A stretch of DNA of 47,630 nt from Flavobacterium sp. (GTDB taxonomy: Bacteria; Bacteroidota; Bacteroidia; Flavobacteriales; Flavobacteriaceae), in contig JAGOAL010000010.1 of assembly GCA_017983975.1 (NCBI GenBank), forward strand, positions 1-47,630. Reading direction: 5' to 3'. Each line of letters starts with the position of its first letter. Positions within the stretch are counted from its first letter, which is position 1. The notes below the pieces were generated by a model. The model had not been told where the DNA came from. It made no database searches and worked only from the letters and a program-made list of their open reading frames with translations. This document shows, piece after piece, positions 23,850 through 32,157 of the stretch. The position numbers were made by a program, and so were the translations under genes.

Positions 23850-24635
23850 TTAATTCCTTCCTTTTGGTGCTAAACCATTGTTTAAGTTTGGGATTTTAAA
23901 AGTGGTAACACCATCTCCGCCATAAGTAGTATATATCACTGAAAATAAAGCTTGATGTTGAGAAATCAATAAACTTCTTCCATCGCAGGGTATAGTAACG
24001 CCAACATCATTAATTAAACCACCACCATTATTAGCATGCATAACAATGGCACCCAAAGTATTTGCACTAGCACCAGTTGAAAAATTTGGAAAATCTCCTT
24101 GAGCAACTATATAAAATTTCACGCCAATATCTGATAGCATTTTTGTCCAACTGGCACTAGTTCCATCGGTGGTTAATACTTTGCCAGCTTGATTAATTTG
24201 AGAAGGAACTCCGTTTTTTGCATATAAGGCATACGGCACACTCATCAGTTGTGTGGTAGAAGTAATCGTATAACTTGTTCCGCCAGTAGGGTCGGTTTCT
24301 GTTTTAATGAAATAAGGTCCTGCACTCCAGTCAATGCCTGCAAATATTCCTGTAATTGGCAATCCTGTTCCAATTGCTAGTGTTACTAATCCATTAGCAT
24401 TGGTAGTAGGATTTGGGTTAAAAAGTTCTTTGTAAACTTCTGTTCCAGTAGCCGTGCCTTGTAGAATCGAAATTTTCATTCCAACCCCTTGATTAGCCAC
24501 TAACACATTACTAGCATTTCTAATCACCGCCTGATAACTCATTTTTTCTGGAGCTTGGGCGTTTGCTAATAGAGCAAAGAAGAAAGAAAAAAGAATAAAG
24601 ATTTTTCTTGCTGATGTGTATAATTTTATATTCAT
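23850..24635 (-). CDS. Exported protein with phage tail-collar-like C-terminus
   Basis: The 261-residue protein has a signal peptide ending in LLANAQ. Residues about 30-150 (MSYQAVIRNASNVLVANQGV, then LPITGIFAGIDW and LMSVPYALYAKNG) form a module common at the start of Bacteroidetes surface proteins. The C-terminus (VTIPCDGRSLLISQHQALF...TTYGGDGVTTFKIPNL) is a tail-collar motif of the kind found in phage tail fibres and MdpB-like proteins. No T9SS sorting domain is seen. The function is unknown; it may be a surface adhesin. It lies between two T9SS protein genes on the same strand. Confidence 0.8.
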   Translation of the reverse strand: MNIKLYTSARKIFILFSFFFALLANAQAPEKMSYQAVIRNASNVLVANQGVGMKISILQGTATGTEVYKELFNPNPTTNANGLVTLAIGTGLPITGIFAGIDWSAGPYFIKTETDPTGGTSYTITSTTQLMSVPYALYAKNGVPSQINQAGKVLTTDGTSASWTKMLSDIGVKFYIVAQGDFPNFSTGASANTLGAIVMHANNGGGLINDVGVTIPCDGRSLLISQHQALFSVIYTTYGGDGVTTFKIPNLNNGLAPKGRN

Positions 24636-24641
24636 AAGATA

Positions 24642-25115
24642 TTATTTTTTAATGATTTTAAAAGATTTAGTTAAGTTGTTTTCTGCTTGAATGAGCAAAA
24701 TATAATTACCTGTTTGATACAAAGTCATGTCAATTTGATCTTTTTGTACCAATTCGGGAGAAGTAAAAAGGAGTTTGCCAGAAATATCAAATAGTTGATA
24801 CTTAAACTTTAAATCGATATTCTCATTTTTGATAAACAACACATCGGTTGTAGGGTTTGGATAGATGCTAAATTCTAATTTTATTTCAGGAATTTCATCT
24901 GTTCCAAGGGTGAAGATTTCAAAAGGTTGTTGTACACCCTGTGTTATCGAACCGCCAGATCCTGTAGCCGTTACATAATCTATCTGACCAATAGTAAAGC
25001 TCACTTTGCCGTTGCTTCCTGTAGCATCTCCGCCACCAGAGTTTACAGATTGTTGCGCATTTCCTTCCAGAAAAAAGAGAAAAGAAAATAGAAAAAAGAG
25101 TATTTTTGTTTTCAT
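24642..25115 (-). CDS. Short T9SS type A sorting-domain protein
   Basis: The 157-residue protein has a signal peptide (FLFSFLFFLEGNAQ), about 60 residues of Gly/Ser-rich sequence beginning QQSVNSGGGDATGSNGKVS (a leader common in Bacteroidetes cell-surface proteins), and a type A sorting domain from about residue 80 (LEFSIYPNPTTDVLFIKNEN). It lacks a recognisable enzyme or adhesion domain. It lies 6 bp before the collar-like gene in transcription order, so the two are probably cotranscribed. Confidence 0.85.
   Translation of the reverse strand: MKTKILFFLFSFLFFLEGNAQQSVNSGGGDATGSNGKVSFTIGQIDYVTATGSGGSITQGVQQPFEIFTLGTDEIPEIKLEFSIYPNPTTDVLFIKNENIDLKFKYQLFDISGKLLFTSPELVQKDQIDMTLYQTGNYILLIQAENNLTKSFKIIKK
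25054..25085. repeat. Shared signal-peptide DNA, copy 2
   Basis: Partner of 23758-23789 (30 of 32 positions identical), encoding the end of the signal peptide of the short T9SS protein. Confidence 0.6.
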
Positions 25116-25133
25116 TATTGTGTTTTTATTAAT

Positions 25134-25742
25134 TTATTCTGTTTGTTGAAAATTGAAAGTTAAGTCGCCACCATAATAATTAAATTCAAAATTTTCTGGA
25201 TAAATTTGTATATTACTATTAGTCCAACCATAGCCTTCCACTCTTATATTTCCAGAAGAAATAGGATAAGAAATTGAAGAATTGTCGGGTCTTTTTCGAT
25301 TGTGATAGTCTTTTGAATTCATTGTAATAGCATATTTTTTGTTTTTTTCCAAACTCAATGAACCGATAGTTTTAGTAATATTAGAATTTGAAATAGTGAC
25401 ATTGATAACTTCTGTACGCAAAACAGTTTTTGTAGTAGCATCCCAAATAGTTACTATTAAAGTTGGATTGGTGTCTGGAATATTCACAGTCAAAGAATTG
25501 ATTTTTCCTTTTACTAAAGGTGTAAATTCTATTCCAAATTCTGAACTAATACCAGCATTAATAACTTCACTGTTTGTTGTAAATTCAGCCAAAGTCAAAT
25601 AGCCTGAAAGCGGATTTTCTTCTGGATAAACTGTTGGTTCATCATCGTTGCTACAAGAGAAAAGCGAGAAGATAATTACGAATAATAAGATTGATTTTTT
25701 AATCAAAAAGTTAAGATTGTCATTTTTAATTTTTGTTTTCAT
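25134..25742 (-). CDS. Lipoprotein with a possible DUF4082-like domain
   Basis: The ATG at 25742 gives a 202-residue protein; an upstream TTG is less likely. The signal ends in LFSLFSC before SNDDE, typical of a Bacteroidetes surface lipoprotein. The middle (ISSEFGIEFTPLVKGKINSLTV...TIWDATTKTVLRTE) resembles DUF4082, a beta-sandwich module of extracellular proteins, but the match is by eye and partial. Function unknown. It is the first gene of the minus-strand exported-protein set and is divergent from the LytTR regulator. Confidence 0.75.
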   Translation of the reverse strand: MKTKIKNDNLNFLIKKSILLFVIIFSLFSCSNDDEPTVYPEENPLSGYLTLAEFTTNSEVINAGISSEFGIEFTPLVKGKINSLTVNIPDTNPTLIVTIWDATTKTVLRTEVINVTISNSNITKTIGSLSLEKNKKYAITMNSKDYHNRKRPDNSSISYPISSGNIRVEGYGWTNSNIQIYPENFEFNYYGGDLTFNFQQTE

Positions 25743-25922
25743 AATATATAAATTTAATTTTCTTAACAAAATTGATTCTATTATAACAACAAAAAAACCA
25801 CTTATAGACAGACTACGTTTTAAATAGACGAACTACAGGATTAACGTTTGATGAATTTAATATTAAGTTTTAAAGTAGAATTTGATAAAAAAACTATATT
25901 TGTATAGTAATTTTCCCTAAAA

Positions 25923-26627
25923 ATGAAATATTTTAACTGTATTATAATAGATGATGATGAAATTGACCTATTAATGGTAATTTCGTTTGTTAAAAGGTTT
26001 CCACAATTTAATTTAATTGGGGCTTTTCAAAATGGTGAAGAGGCAATTCATTTATTAGAATCCGAGAAAATAGACATACTTTTTCTTGATATAGATATGC
26101 CAACAATTAGCGGGTTTGATGTTAGAAAAAAAGCAATAGAAGTACCTGTTTGTGTATATATAACCGCTCATCCTGAACATGCTGCAGAAAGTTTTGAATT
26201 CGAAACATTAGATTTTATAGTTAAACCTTTAAAATTCGAAAGATTTAAAGCAACCGTATCTAGAATAGAAGAATTTCTTGAAATAAAGCACAAAGCCAAT
26301 TTATTTGAATCAAGCATCGGTGGTGATGTGATTTATATTAAAGAAGGTCACGAGCAAACTAAAGTAAAACTACACAATATTTTATATCTTGAAGCTTTAA
26401 AAGATTACACATTAATTGTTACTGAAGAAAAACGTCATTGTGTTTTAAACAGCATTGGAAATTTACTCAAAGAAGAACATTTTCATTCATTTATTCGTAT
26501 TCACAGAAGTTTTGCTGTTCAAAAACAATTCATTCAAAGCGTAAATTCTCAAGAAATAAAACTAAAAAACAACGTTGTTGTACCTATCGGCAGAAGTTAT
26601 AAGGATAATTTGCGATTACTGATTTGA
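25923..26627 (+). CDS. LytTR-family response regulator
   Basis: The 234-residue protein has a receiver domain (IIIDDDEIDL, phospho-acceptor Asp56 in LFLDIDMP, Lys in DFIVKPLKF) and a LytTR DNA-binding domain from about 130 (IYIKEGHEQTKVKLHNILYLEALKDYTLI, then FIRIHRSFAV). LytTR regulators bind imperfect direct repeats and often control extracellular proteins. The divergent exported-protein genes and the following kinase are likely targets and partner. Both genes lie inside the inserted block. Confidence 0.93.
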   Translation: MKYFNCIIIDDDEIDLLMVISFVKRFPQFNLIGAFQNGEEAIHLLESEKIDILFLDIDMPTISGFDVRKKAIEVPVCVYITAHPEHAAESFEFETLDFIVKPLKFERFKATVSRIEEFLEIKHKANLFESSIGGDVIYIKEGHEQTKVKLHNILYLEALKDYTLIVTEEKRHCVLNSIGNLLKEEHFHSFIRIHRSFAVQKQFIQSVNSQEIKLKNNVVVPIGRSYKDNLRLLI

Positions 26628-26787
26628 GAATGAAGCTGTCAAAATTTTAAGAAAACAGCATTATTTATAAATGTTTAAGCTTTAGTGACTATTATTAATA
26701 AGTCCCAACATTAATCTGTACTCAACCATAGTTATATAAAAAATGTGTCATAATTTATATTTTTAACTATTAATATATTTAATTTTT

Positions 26788-28770
26788 ATGAAAAAAAATA
26801 TACTCATAATAATATTCCTTTCTTTCTTCACAAACTCTTTCGCTCAAAATGAAAATTTCACTCATTTAGATTCTTTAAATATCAAATTAAGGAAAGAAAA
26901 AAACATAGACTCTATATTAGCGATAAATAATAAAATAGCTATTGAACTTAAAAATAATGGTGCTGTTGATGACGCATTAAAGTTATTACATAAAAATATT
27001 AAACTTGGGGAGAAGCATAATAAAAATATTGGAATTGGAGGTGCATATCTTGTTCTTACAAACATTTATTTATACAATTCTATTTTAGACTCTGCTCAAT
27101 ATTATAATGAAAAGGCAATTTATGTTTTTAGTAAAATAAAATCGCCCAAGAATCTCGCAAAATCTTATTTACAAAAGTCAGTCATTTTTCAAAGTAAATC
27201 TGATTTTAAAAATCAATTGAAATTTGCTCTACTTTCATTAGAATTTGCTAAAAAAACAAATGATAATATAATGTTATCTGATAATTATAATAATTTAGCA
27301 ATGTTTTATCTTGATCAGTTTAACTGTAATCAAGCATTAAATAGTGCAATTCAAAGCAATAAATACGCAATTCTTTCAAAAAACAAACAACGAATATATA
27401 ATAGTTACATGGGATTAGCAGAATCCTATCGATTATTGAATGATACAATAAATGCAAATATTTCTTTTAAAAAAGGTGTACAACTTGCTACAGAAGCAAA
27501 AAATAATTTTGCTTTAGCTTGGTTTTTAACAAATTGGGCTAATCTAAAGAAAAATAATGAAGCTTTAAAATTAAGGCTTGAAGCTCAAACTATTTGGGAT
27601 GAATTTGGAACAAACCCAATGAAAATCCATAATATGGGAATGATTGGAATTCTTTATCTTAAATTATATGAAAATGAGAGTAATATTGTTACAAAAAAAA
27701 CATATTTGAGTAGGGCTGAAAAATTTTTAAATAAAGCAGTAGAAAATGCAAGTGTAAATGAAGATCTTTTGAATTCTTTAGAATTTAATAAAGCATTAGC
27801 TAAACTATACGGAATAAAGAAACAATATAATAAAGCCTATTTATATTTAGAAAAATCTGTGAAATTAAATGATTCATTAAATTCACAAGAGATAAAAAAT
27901 AGTTTAGCTAAACTTGAATCGAAAAAAGAAATCGAATTAAAAGATAGACAAATAAAAATCAACCAACTCCAACTTGAATCCAAAGAAAAACAAAAATGGC
28001 TTTACCTTTTAGGAATTGGATTACTTGCTATAATCGGAGGATTACTTTTTTACCAAAGCAGAAATCGTAAAAAAACAAACGAAAAATTACAGATTTTAAA
28101 CGCTGAATTAAATCAAGCTAACAAAACTAAAACTCGCTTTTTTAGCATTTTAAATCACGATTTACGTGGCCCTGTTGCCAACCTAATCCACTTTTTACAT
28201 CTTCAAAAAGACAATCCTGAATTGCTTGATGAAGAAACCAAAAACCGAATGCAAAATAAAACTATTTCTGGTGCTGAAAACTTACTTTCATCAATGGAAG
28301 ATATTTTGTTGTGGAGTAAAGGGCAAATGGAAAATTTCAAGCCACAGACCAAAATTATTGATGTAAATCATTTATTTGATGATACTAAAAAAGTGTTTTC
28401 TGGCTACCACAAAATCAAATTTGAATACCATAATTCATACAATATTTCCATTTTTACAGATGAAAATTACTTGAAAACCATTGTTAGAAATTTGACCAGC
28501 AATGCTATAAATGTTTTTACAACAACCCCAAATCCAACTATAATCTGGAAAGCTTGGCAAGAAAATGGAGTTTCCTATTTATCAATATCAGATAATGGTC
28601 CTGGAGCTAGTAATGAACAATTCAAAGCCTTATACGACGACAAAGAAGTTGTTGGGATAAAATCGGGTTTAGGATTGCACTTAATTCGAGATTTAGCAAA
28701 AGCAATCAATTGTGAAATCTCCGTGCATTCCATTATAAATGAAGGAACTACATTTGTTTTGAAAATATAA
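26788..28770 (+). CDS. TPR-containing sensor histidine kinase
   Basis: The 660-residue protein has a signal peptide (to about Gln20), tetratricopeptide-like helices from about 30 to 375, a coiled-coil, one membrane segment (404-422), and a cytosolic kinase: H box FFSILNHDLRGP (His457), N box NLTSNAINVF, G box SDNGPGAS and GLGLHLI. The TPR part would be periplasmic and sense a protein or peptide. It lies 160 bp after the LytTR regulator on the same strand. The pairing of a HisKA-type kinase with LytTR differs from the usual LytS partner but is seen in this phylum. Confidence 0.92.
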   Translation: MKKNILIIIFLSFFTNSFAQNENFTHLDSLNIKLRKEKNIDSILAINNKIAIELKNNGAVDDALKLLHKNIKLGEKHNKNIGIGGAYLVLTNIYLYNSILDSAQYYNEKAIYVFSKIKSPKNLAKSYLQKSVIFQSKSDFKNQLKFALLSLEFAKKTNDNIMLSDNYNNLAMFYLDQFNCNQALNSAIQSNKYAILSKNKQRIYNSYMGLAESYRLLNDTINANISFKKGVQLATEAKNNFALAWFLTNWANLKKNNEALKLRLEAQTIWDEFGTNPMKIHNMGMIGILYLKLYENESNIVTKKTYLSRAEKFLNKAVENASVNEDLLNSLEFNKALAKLYGIKKQYNKAYLYLEKSVKLNDSLNSQEIKNSLAKLESKKEIELKDRQIKINQLQLESKEKQKWLYLLGIGLLAIIGGLLFYQSRNRKKTNEKLQILNAELNQANKTKTRFFSILNHDLRGPVANLIHFLHLQKDNPELLDEETKNRMQNKTISGAENLLSSMEDILLWSKGQMENFKPQTKIIDVNHLFDDTKKVFSGYHKIKFEYHNSYNISIFTDENYLKTIVRNLTSNAINVFTTTPNPTIIWKAWQENGVSYLSISDNGPGASNEQFKALYDDKEVVGIKSGLGLHLIRDLAKAINCEISVHSIINEGTTFVLKI

Positions 28771-28776
28771 ATTTCA

Positions 28777-28817
28777 TTTATTGTTCGGGTGCTATTTCAA
28801 TTTCTAATCCTTCTAAA
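28777..28817. repeat. 41-bp direct repeat, copy B (ferredoxin 3' end)
   Basis: This is the intact ferredoxin gene's last 12 codons and stop, matching 22365-22405 at 39 of 41 positions. Confidence 0.88.
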
Positions 28818-29110
28818 TCTTCTGTGATTGGAATTTGACAACCTAATCTTGAATTATCTTTTACATGATAGGCTTCCCAAAGCATCGCTTCTTCATCAGG
28901 ATTGCGTTCCAGCGAAATAACATCGTTTAAAACATAACATTGGCACGAAGCACACATGGCCATTCCACCACAAACACCAACAGTTCCTTCTTCGGCTAAT
29001 TCATAAGAACGAATCAACTCCATGATGTTCATGTTCATGTCGGTTGGTGCTAACACTCCATGTCTTACACCGTTTCTATCGGTTATGAAAATGGTTACGT
29101 CTTGTGGCAT
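28778..29110 (-). CDS. 2Fe-2S ferredoxin
   Basis: The ATG at 29110 gives a 110-residue adrenodoxin-type ferredoxin; an earlier TTG at 29119 would overlap the reductase gene and is less likely. The cluster ligands are Cys47, Cys53, Cys56 and Cys91 (VCGGMAMCASC and LGCQI). It carries single electrons, probably between the neighbouring NADPH reductase and an acceptor such as a P450 or Fe-S assembly. It starts 1 nt after the reductase stop, so the two are translationally coupled. Its 3' end is duplicated at 22365-22405. Confidence 0.94.
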   Translation of the reverse strand: MPQDVTIFITDRNGVRHGVLAPTDMNMNIMELIRSYELAEEGTVGVCGGMAMCASCQCYVLNDVISLERNPDEEAMLWEAYHVKDNSRLGCQIPITEDLEGLEIEIAPEQ

Positions 29111-29111
29111 A

Positions 29112-30170
29112 TTAATCAATCGATTTTACAACTGCTTTTTCGGCTTCTTTTCTGGTGCCATCAAAACCATCTACACCAGAAACTGTAGTATATTTCAACA
29201 CATAACGTTTTCCTGGATTGATTCTGTTGTACACACTTTGACACATTAAAGTGGCTTCATGAAAACCGCACAAAATTAGTTTCAATTTTCCTGGATACGT
29301 ATTTACATCACCAATGGCATAAATTCCGTCAATGTTAGTTTGATAATCTAATGCGTTGTTTACTTTGATGGCGTTTTTTTCGATTTCTAAACCCCAGTTG
29401 GCAATAGCCCCAAGCTTTGGTGTTAATCCGAAAAGTGGAATAAAATAATCACATTCTACTTTCATTCTGGCACCGTTAACTTCAATATCAACAGCGGTAA
29501 TTCTTTCACTACCATTAAATCCAACAACCTCAGCAGGAGTAACTAATTTTATTTTTCCAGCGTTCTTTAATTCTTGTACTTTCTCAACTGAATCTAAAGC
29601 GCCACGAAACTCGTTTCTTCTGTGTACCAATGTAACTGAATTGGCAATATTAGACAAGAAAATACTCCAATCTAAAGCGGAGTCACCACCACCAGCGATT
29701 ACGATGTTCTTTCCACGATATTTTTCAGGATCTTTTACAAAGTAATCTACACCACGATCTTCTTTTTCGTAGAATTCGATATCTTTAAGAATCGGTTTTC
29801 TTGGTTCAAAAGTACCTAAACCTCCTGCAATGGCAACCGCTTTTGCGTGATGCTTTGTTCCTTTATTTGTAGTAACAATAAAAGTTCCATCATCTAACTT
29901 TTCAATGGTTTCAGCAGTTTCTGCTAAGGTAAAACCCGGTTGGAATTGTTTAATTTGTTCCATTAAATTGGTTACCAAATCCCCTGCTAACACTTCTGGA
30001 TAACCTGGAATATCGAAAATAGGCTTTTTAGGATATAATTCGGCTAATTGTCCGCCAGGTTGCGGAAGTGCATCAATAATATGACATTTTAATTGTAGCA
30101 ATCCTGCTTCAAAAACAGTAAAAAGTCCTGTAGGACCTGCGCCAATAATTAATATATCCGTTTGAATCAT
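29112..30170 (-). CDS. Ferredoxin--NADP+ reductase, thioredoxin-reductase-like type
   Basis: The 352-residue flavoprotein has two dinucleotide-binding motifs, ILIIGAGPTGLFTVFEAGL for FAD and IVIAGGGDSALDWS for NADPH, followed by VHRRNEFRG and the C-terminal GIYAIGDVNTYPGKLKLI. It lacks the CxxC pair of thioredoxin reductase, which marks the FNR2 type that reduces ferredoxin. Directly coupled to the ferredoxin gene, which supplies its likely partner. Upstream lie nifU and mrp on the same strand. Confidence 0.94.
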   Translation of the reverse strand: MIQTDILIIGAGPTGLFTVFEAGLLQLKCHIIDALPQPGGQLAELYPKKPIFDIPGYPEVLAGDLVTNLMEQIKQFQPGFTLAETAETIEKLDDGTFIVTTNKGTKHHAKAVAIAGGLGTFEPRKPILKDIEFYEKEDRGVDYFVKDPEKYRGKNIVIAGGGDSALDWSIFLSNIANSVTLVHRRNEFRGALDSVEKVQELKNAGKIKLVTPAEVVGFNGSERITAVDIEVNGARMKVECDYFIPLFGLTPKLGAIANWGLEIEKNAIKVNNALDYQTNIDGIYAIGDVNTYPGKLKLILCGFHEATLMCQSVYNRINPGKRYVLKYTTVSGVDGFDGTRKEAEKAVVKSID

Positions 30171-30236
30171 GTTTTAAATTTTAAAATACAAAGTAACACT
30201 TTTGTAAACTGTTGAAATATGATTTATATCATGCGG

Positions 30237-30476
30237 TTAGGCAATATTTTCAACCGTTTCAATTTGTGGTACATACTTTTTAATGGTGGTTTCTACACCC
30301 GCTTTCATGGTACTAATACTGAAATTACAACTGGTACAAGCGCCTTCTAATCGAACCTTAACATGCTTATCGTCAATAATTTCAATCAATGAAATGTTTC
30401 CTCCATCTGAATTCAAAAAAGGGCGAATTTCCTCTAACGCTTTTTCTACGTTTTCTTTAATTTCAATTGTTGTCAT
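30237..30476 (-). CDS. NifU-type Fe-S scaffold domain protein
   Basis: The 79-residue protein is a stand-alone Nfu domain: VEKALEEIRPFLNSDGGNISLIEI, then the CxxC motif GACTSCNFS. Two monomers bind a [4Fe-4S] cluster through these cysteines and pass it to client proteins. It lies in the Fe-S and electron-transfer group mrp-nifU-fnr-fdx, in the same order as transcription. An ATGTGTCAAT repeat separates it from mrp. Confidence 0.95.
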   Translation of the reverse strand: MTTIEIKENVEKALEEIRPFLNSDGGNISLIEIIDDKHVKVRLEGACTSCNFSISTMKAGVETTIKKYVPQIETVENIA

Positions 30477-30480
30477 ACTT

Positions 30481-30546
30481 TTAATGTGTCAATTTTTCAA
30501 TGTGTCGATGTGTCAATAAGTGTCAATTTTTAAATTGGCTAATTGA
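30481..30546. repeat. ATGTGTCAAT repeat between nifU and mrp
   Basis: AATGTGTCAATTTTTCAATG, then TGTCGATGTGTCAATAAGTG, then TCAATTTTTAAATTGGCTAATTG. A relative lies at 44980-45030 after aspartate kinase. Confidence 0.55.
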
Positions 30547-30565
30547 AATATAGACTAATTGATAA

Positions 30566-31705
30566 TTATTTTTTTACAGCAGAACATCCTGCCATTGTTG
30601 TTATTTTGATTGCTTCTGTGGGCGGCAAACTTTCATTACGGTTAACTGTTTCTTGCACTACATTTCGGGTGATAGATTCAAAAATAGATTCTAATACTGA
30701 AGCTGTTTGCAATGCTGCTGGTCGGCCATAATCTCCTGCTTCACGAATACTTTGCACTAACGGAACTTCTCCTAATAGCGGTACTTGTAAATCAGCAGCT
30801 AAATTTTTTGCGCCTTCTTTTCCAAAGATATAATATTTATTTTCTGGAAGTTCTTCAGGTGTAAAATAAGCCATATTTTCAATAATTCCCAAAACAGGAA
30901 CTTTCACTGCATCAGATAAAAACATTGAAACTCCTTTTTTAGCATCGGCTAAGGCCACCGCTTGTGGTGTACTCACAACTACTGCACCGGTTATTGGTAA
31001 AGATTGCATAATTGATAAATGGATATCTCCTGTTCCTGGAGGTAAATCGATTAACATGAAATCTAATTCGCCCCAATTTGCATCAAAAATCATTTGGTTT
31101 AAAGCTTTTGCTGCCATTGGCCCTCTCCAAATTACTGCTTGATCGGGTTTGGTGAAAAATCCGATGGATAAAATTTCAACGCCATAACTAGAAATAGGTT
31201 GCATTTTAGATTTTCCGTCTACTTCAATTGAAATTGGTTTTGCCGACTCCACATCAAACATAATTGGCATCGACGGACCATAAATATCGGCATCTAAAAC
31301 CCCTACTTTGAATCCCATTTTTGCTAACGAAACGGCTAAATTTGCAGTAATAGTAGATTTCCCAACGCCTCCTTTTCCTGAAGCTACTGCTATAATATTT
31401 GAAATTCCTGGAATGGCTTTCCCTTTTATTAAATTAGGATTTTCAGGTTTTTCTGGTGCTTCAACTTTAATATTGACTTTAACTTTAGCTTTTTCATACA
31501 CTTTTTCGTGGATGACTTTAATGATATCCACCTCAGCACGTTTTTTTATGTGTAGCGCTGGTGTTGCTAATAATACATCTACTACTACCTCATCGCCAAA
31601 GGTGATTACATTTTGAATAGCACCACTTTCCACCATATTTTTCCCTTCACCTGCCACAGAAATAGTTTCTAATGCTGTAAGTATCTCTTTTCTATCTAGT
31701 TTCAT
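30566..31705 (-). CDS. Mrp/ApbC-family P-loop ATPase, Fe-S cluster carrier
   Basis: The 379-residue protein has an N-terminal MIP18/DUF59 domain (to about residue 85) and a deviant P-loop, ASGKGGVGKST, with GVLDADIYGPSMP and MLIDLPPGTGDIHLS. Family members carry Fe-S clusters to apo-proteins. The canonical CPxC bridging motif after ENMxxF is missing: here ENMAYFTPEELPENKYYIFG. Only one Cys is seen near the C-terminus (AGCSAV). It is first of the Fe-S group upstream of nifU. Confidence 0.93.
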   Translation of the reverse strand: MKLDRKEILTALETISVAGEGKNMVESGAIQNVITFGDEVVVDVLLATPALHIKKRAEVDIIKVIHEKVYEKAKVKVNIKVEAPEKPENPNLIKGKAIPGISNIIAVASGKGGVGKSTITANLAVSLAKMGFKVGVLDADIYGPSMPIMFDVESAKPISIEVDGKSKMQPISSYGVEILSIGFFTKPDQAVIWRGPMAAKALNQMIFDANWGELDFMLIDLPPGTGDIHLSIMQSLPITGAVVVSTPQAVALADAKKGVSMFLSDAVKVPVLGIIENMAYFTPEELPENKYYIFGKEGAKNLAADLQVPLLGEVPLVQSIREAGDYGRPAALQTASVLESIFESITRNVVQETVNRNESLPPTEAIKITTMAGCSAVKK

Positions 31706-31809
31706 TTTTATTCAGACTGATTTTAGATTGCAAAGATAGTAATATGTTTATGAGTTTAAAAGCATCAACTCTTAAAGTTGTGTTATTTTAGAATAGAAAA
31801 AATTGATGA

Positions 31810-32157
31810 TTAAAGTACTTGAATATGTGGATTTGGTTCCCAAAAGTGTTTTTCAAAATCAATAATTTGGTTGTTGACCACTTTAATGCCTTCGCTTTCT
31901 AAGAGTTGTTGCATTAAATTGGTGCCTTCAAAATGGTGTTTGCCCGAAAGTAAGCCATTTCTGTTTACAACACGATGTGCGGGTACGTCTTCCAGATGAT
32001 GAGAAGCATTCATTGCCCAACCAACCATTCTTGCAGAGCGTGCAGTTCCCAAAGCTTTTGCTATTGCGCCATAAGAAGTAACCTTACCGTATGGAATTTG
32101 TCGAACAATAGCATAAACGCGTTCGAAAAAATTATCAGAAGTAGCCTCTATTTGCAT
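31810..32157 (-). CDS. Alkyltransferase-like protein (MGMT family, no catalytic Cys)
   Basis: The 115-residue protein has the O6-alkylguanine-DNA-alkyltransferase fold: RVYAIVRQIPYGKVTSYGAIAKALG, the DNA-binding RSARMVGWAMNAS with the Arg finger, and VPAHRVVNRNG in place of the active-site PCHRV. The Cys is Ala, so it cannot transfer alkyl groups to itself. Such ATL proteins bind alkylated bases and pass them to nucleotide excision repair. Its ATG overlaps the stop of the LysE-like gene by one base. Confidence 0.92.
   Translation of the reverse strand: MQIEATSDNFFERVYAIVRQIPYGKVTSYGAIAKALGTARSARMVGWAMNASHHLEDVPAHRVVNRNGLLSGKHHFEGTNLMQQLLESEGIKVVNNQIIDFEKHFWEPNPHIQVL

Larger units (their letters stand above)
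22365..28817. other. Putative inserted block bracketed by the ferredoxin 3'-end repeat
   Basis: Six accessory genes lie between the direct repeats at 22365-22405 and 28777-28817: four exported proteins on the minus strand and a response regulator plus histidine kinase on the plus strand. Housekeeping genes resume on both sides. No integrase, transposase or tRNA was found in the block, so the mechanism is unknown; recombination with a related genome would also fit. Confidence 0.5.

Noticed and set aside
22437-25769. Prophage remnant because of the tail-collar motif
   Set aside because: No other phage genes (terminase, capsid, portal, lysis) are present; all four products have secretion signals.
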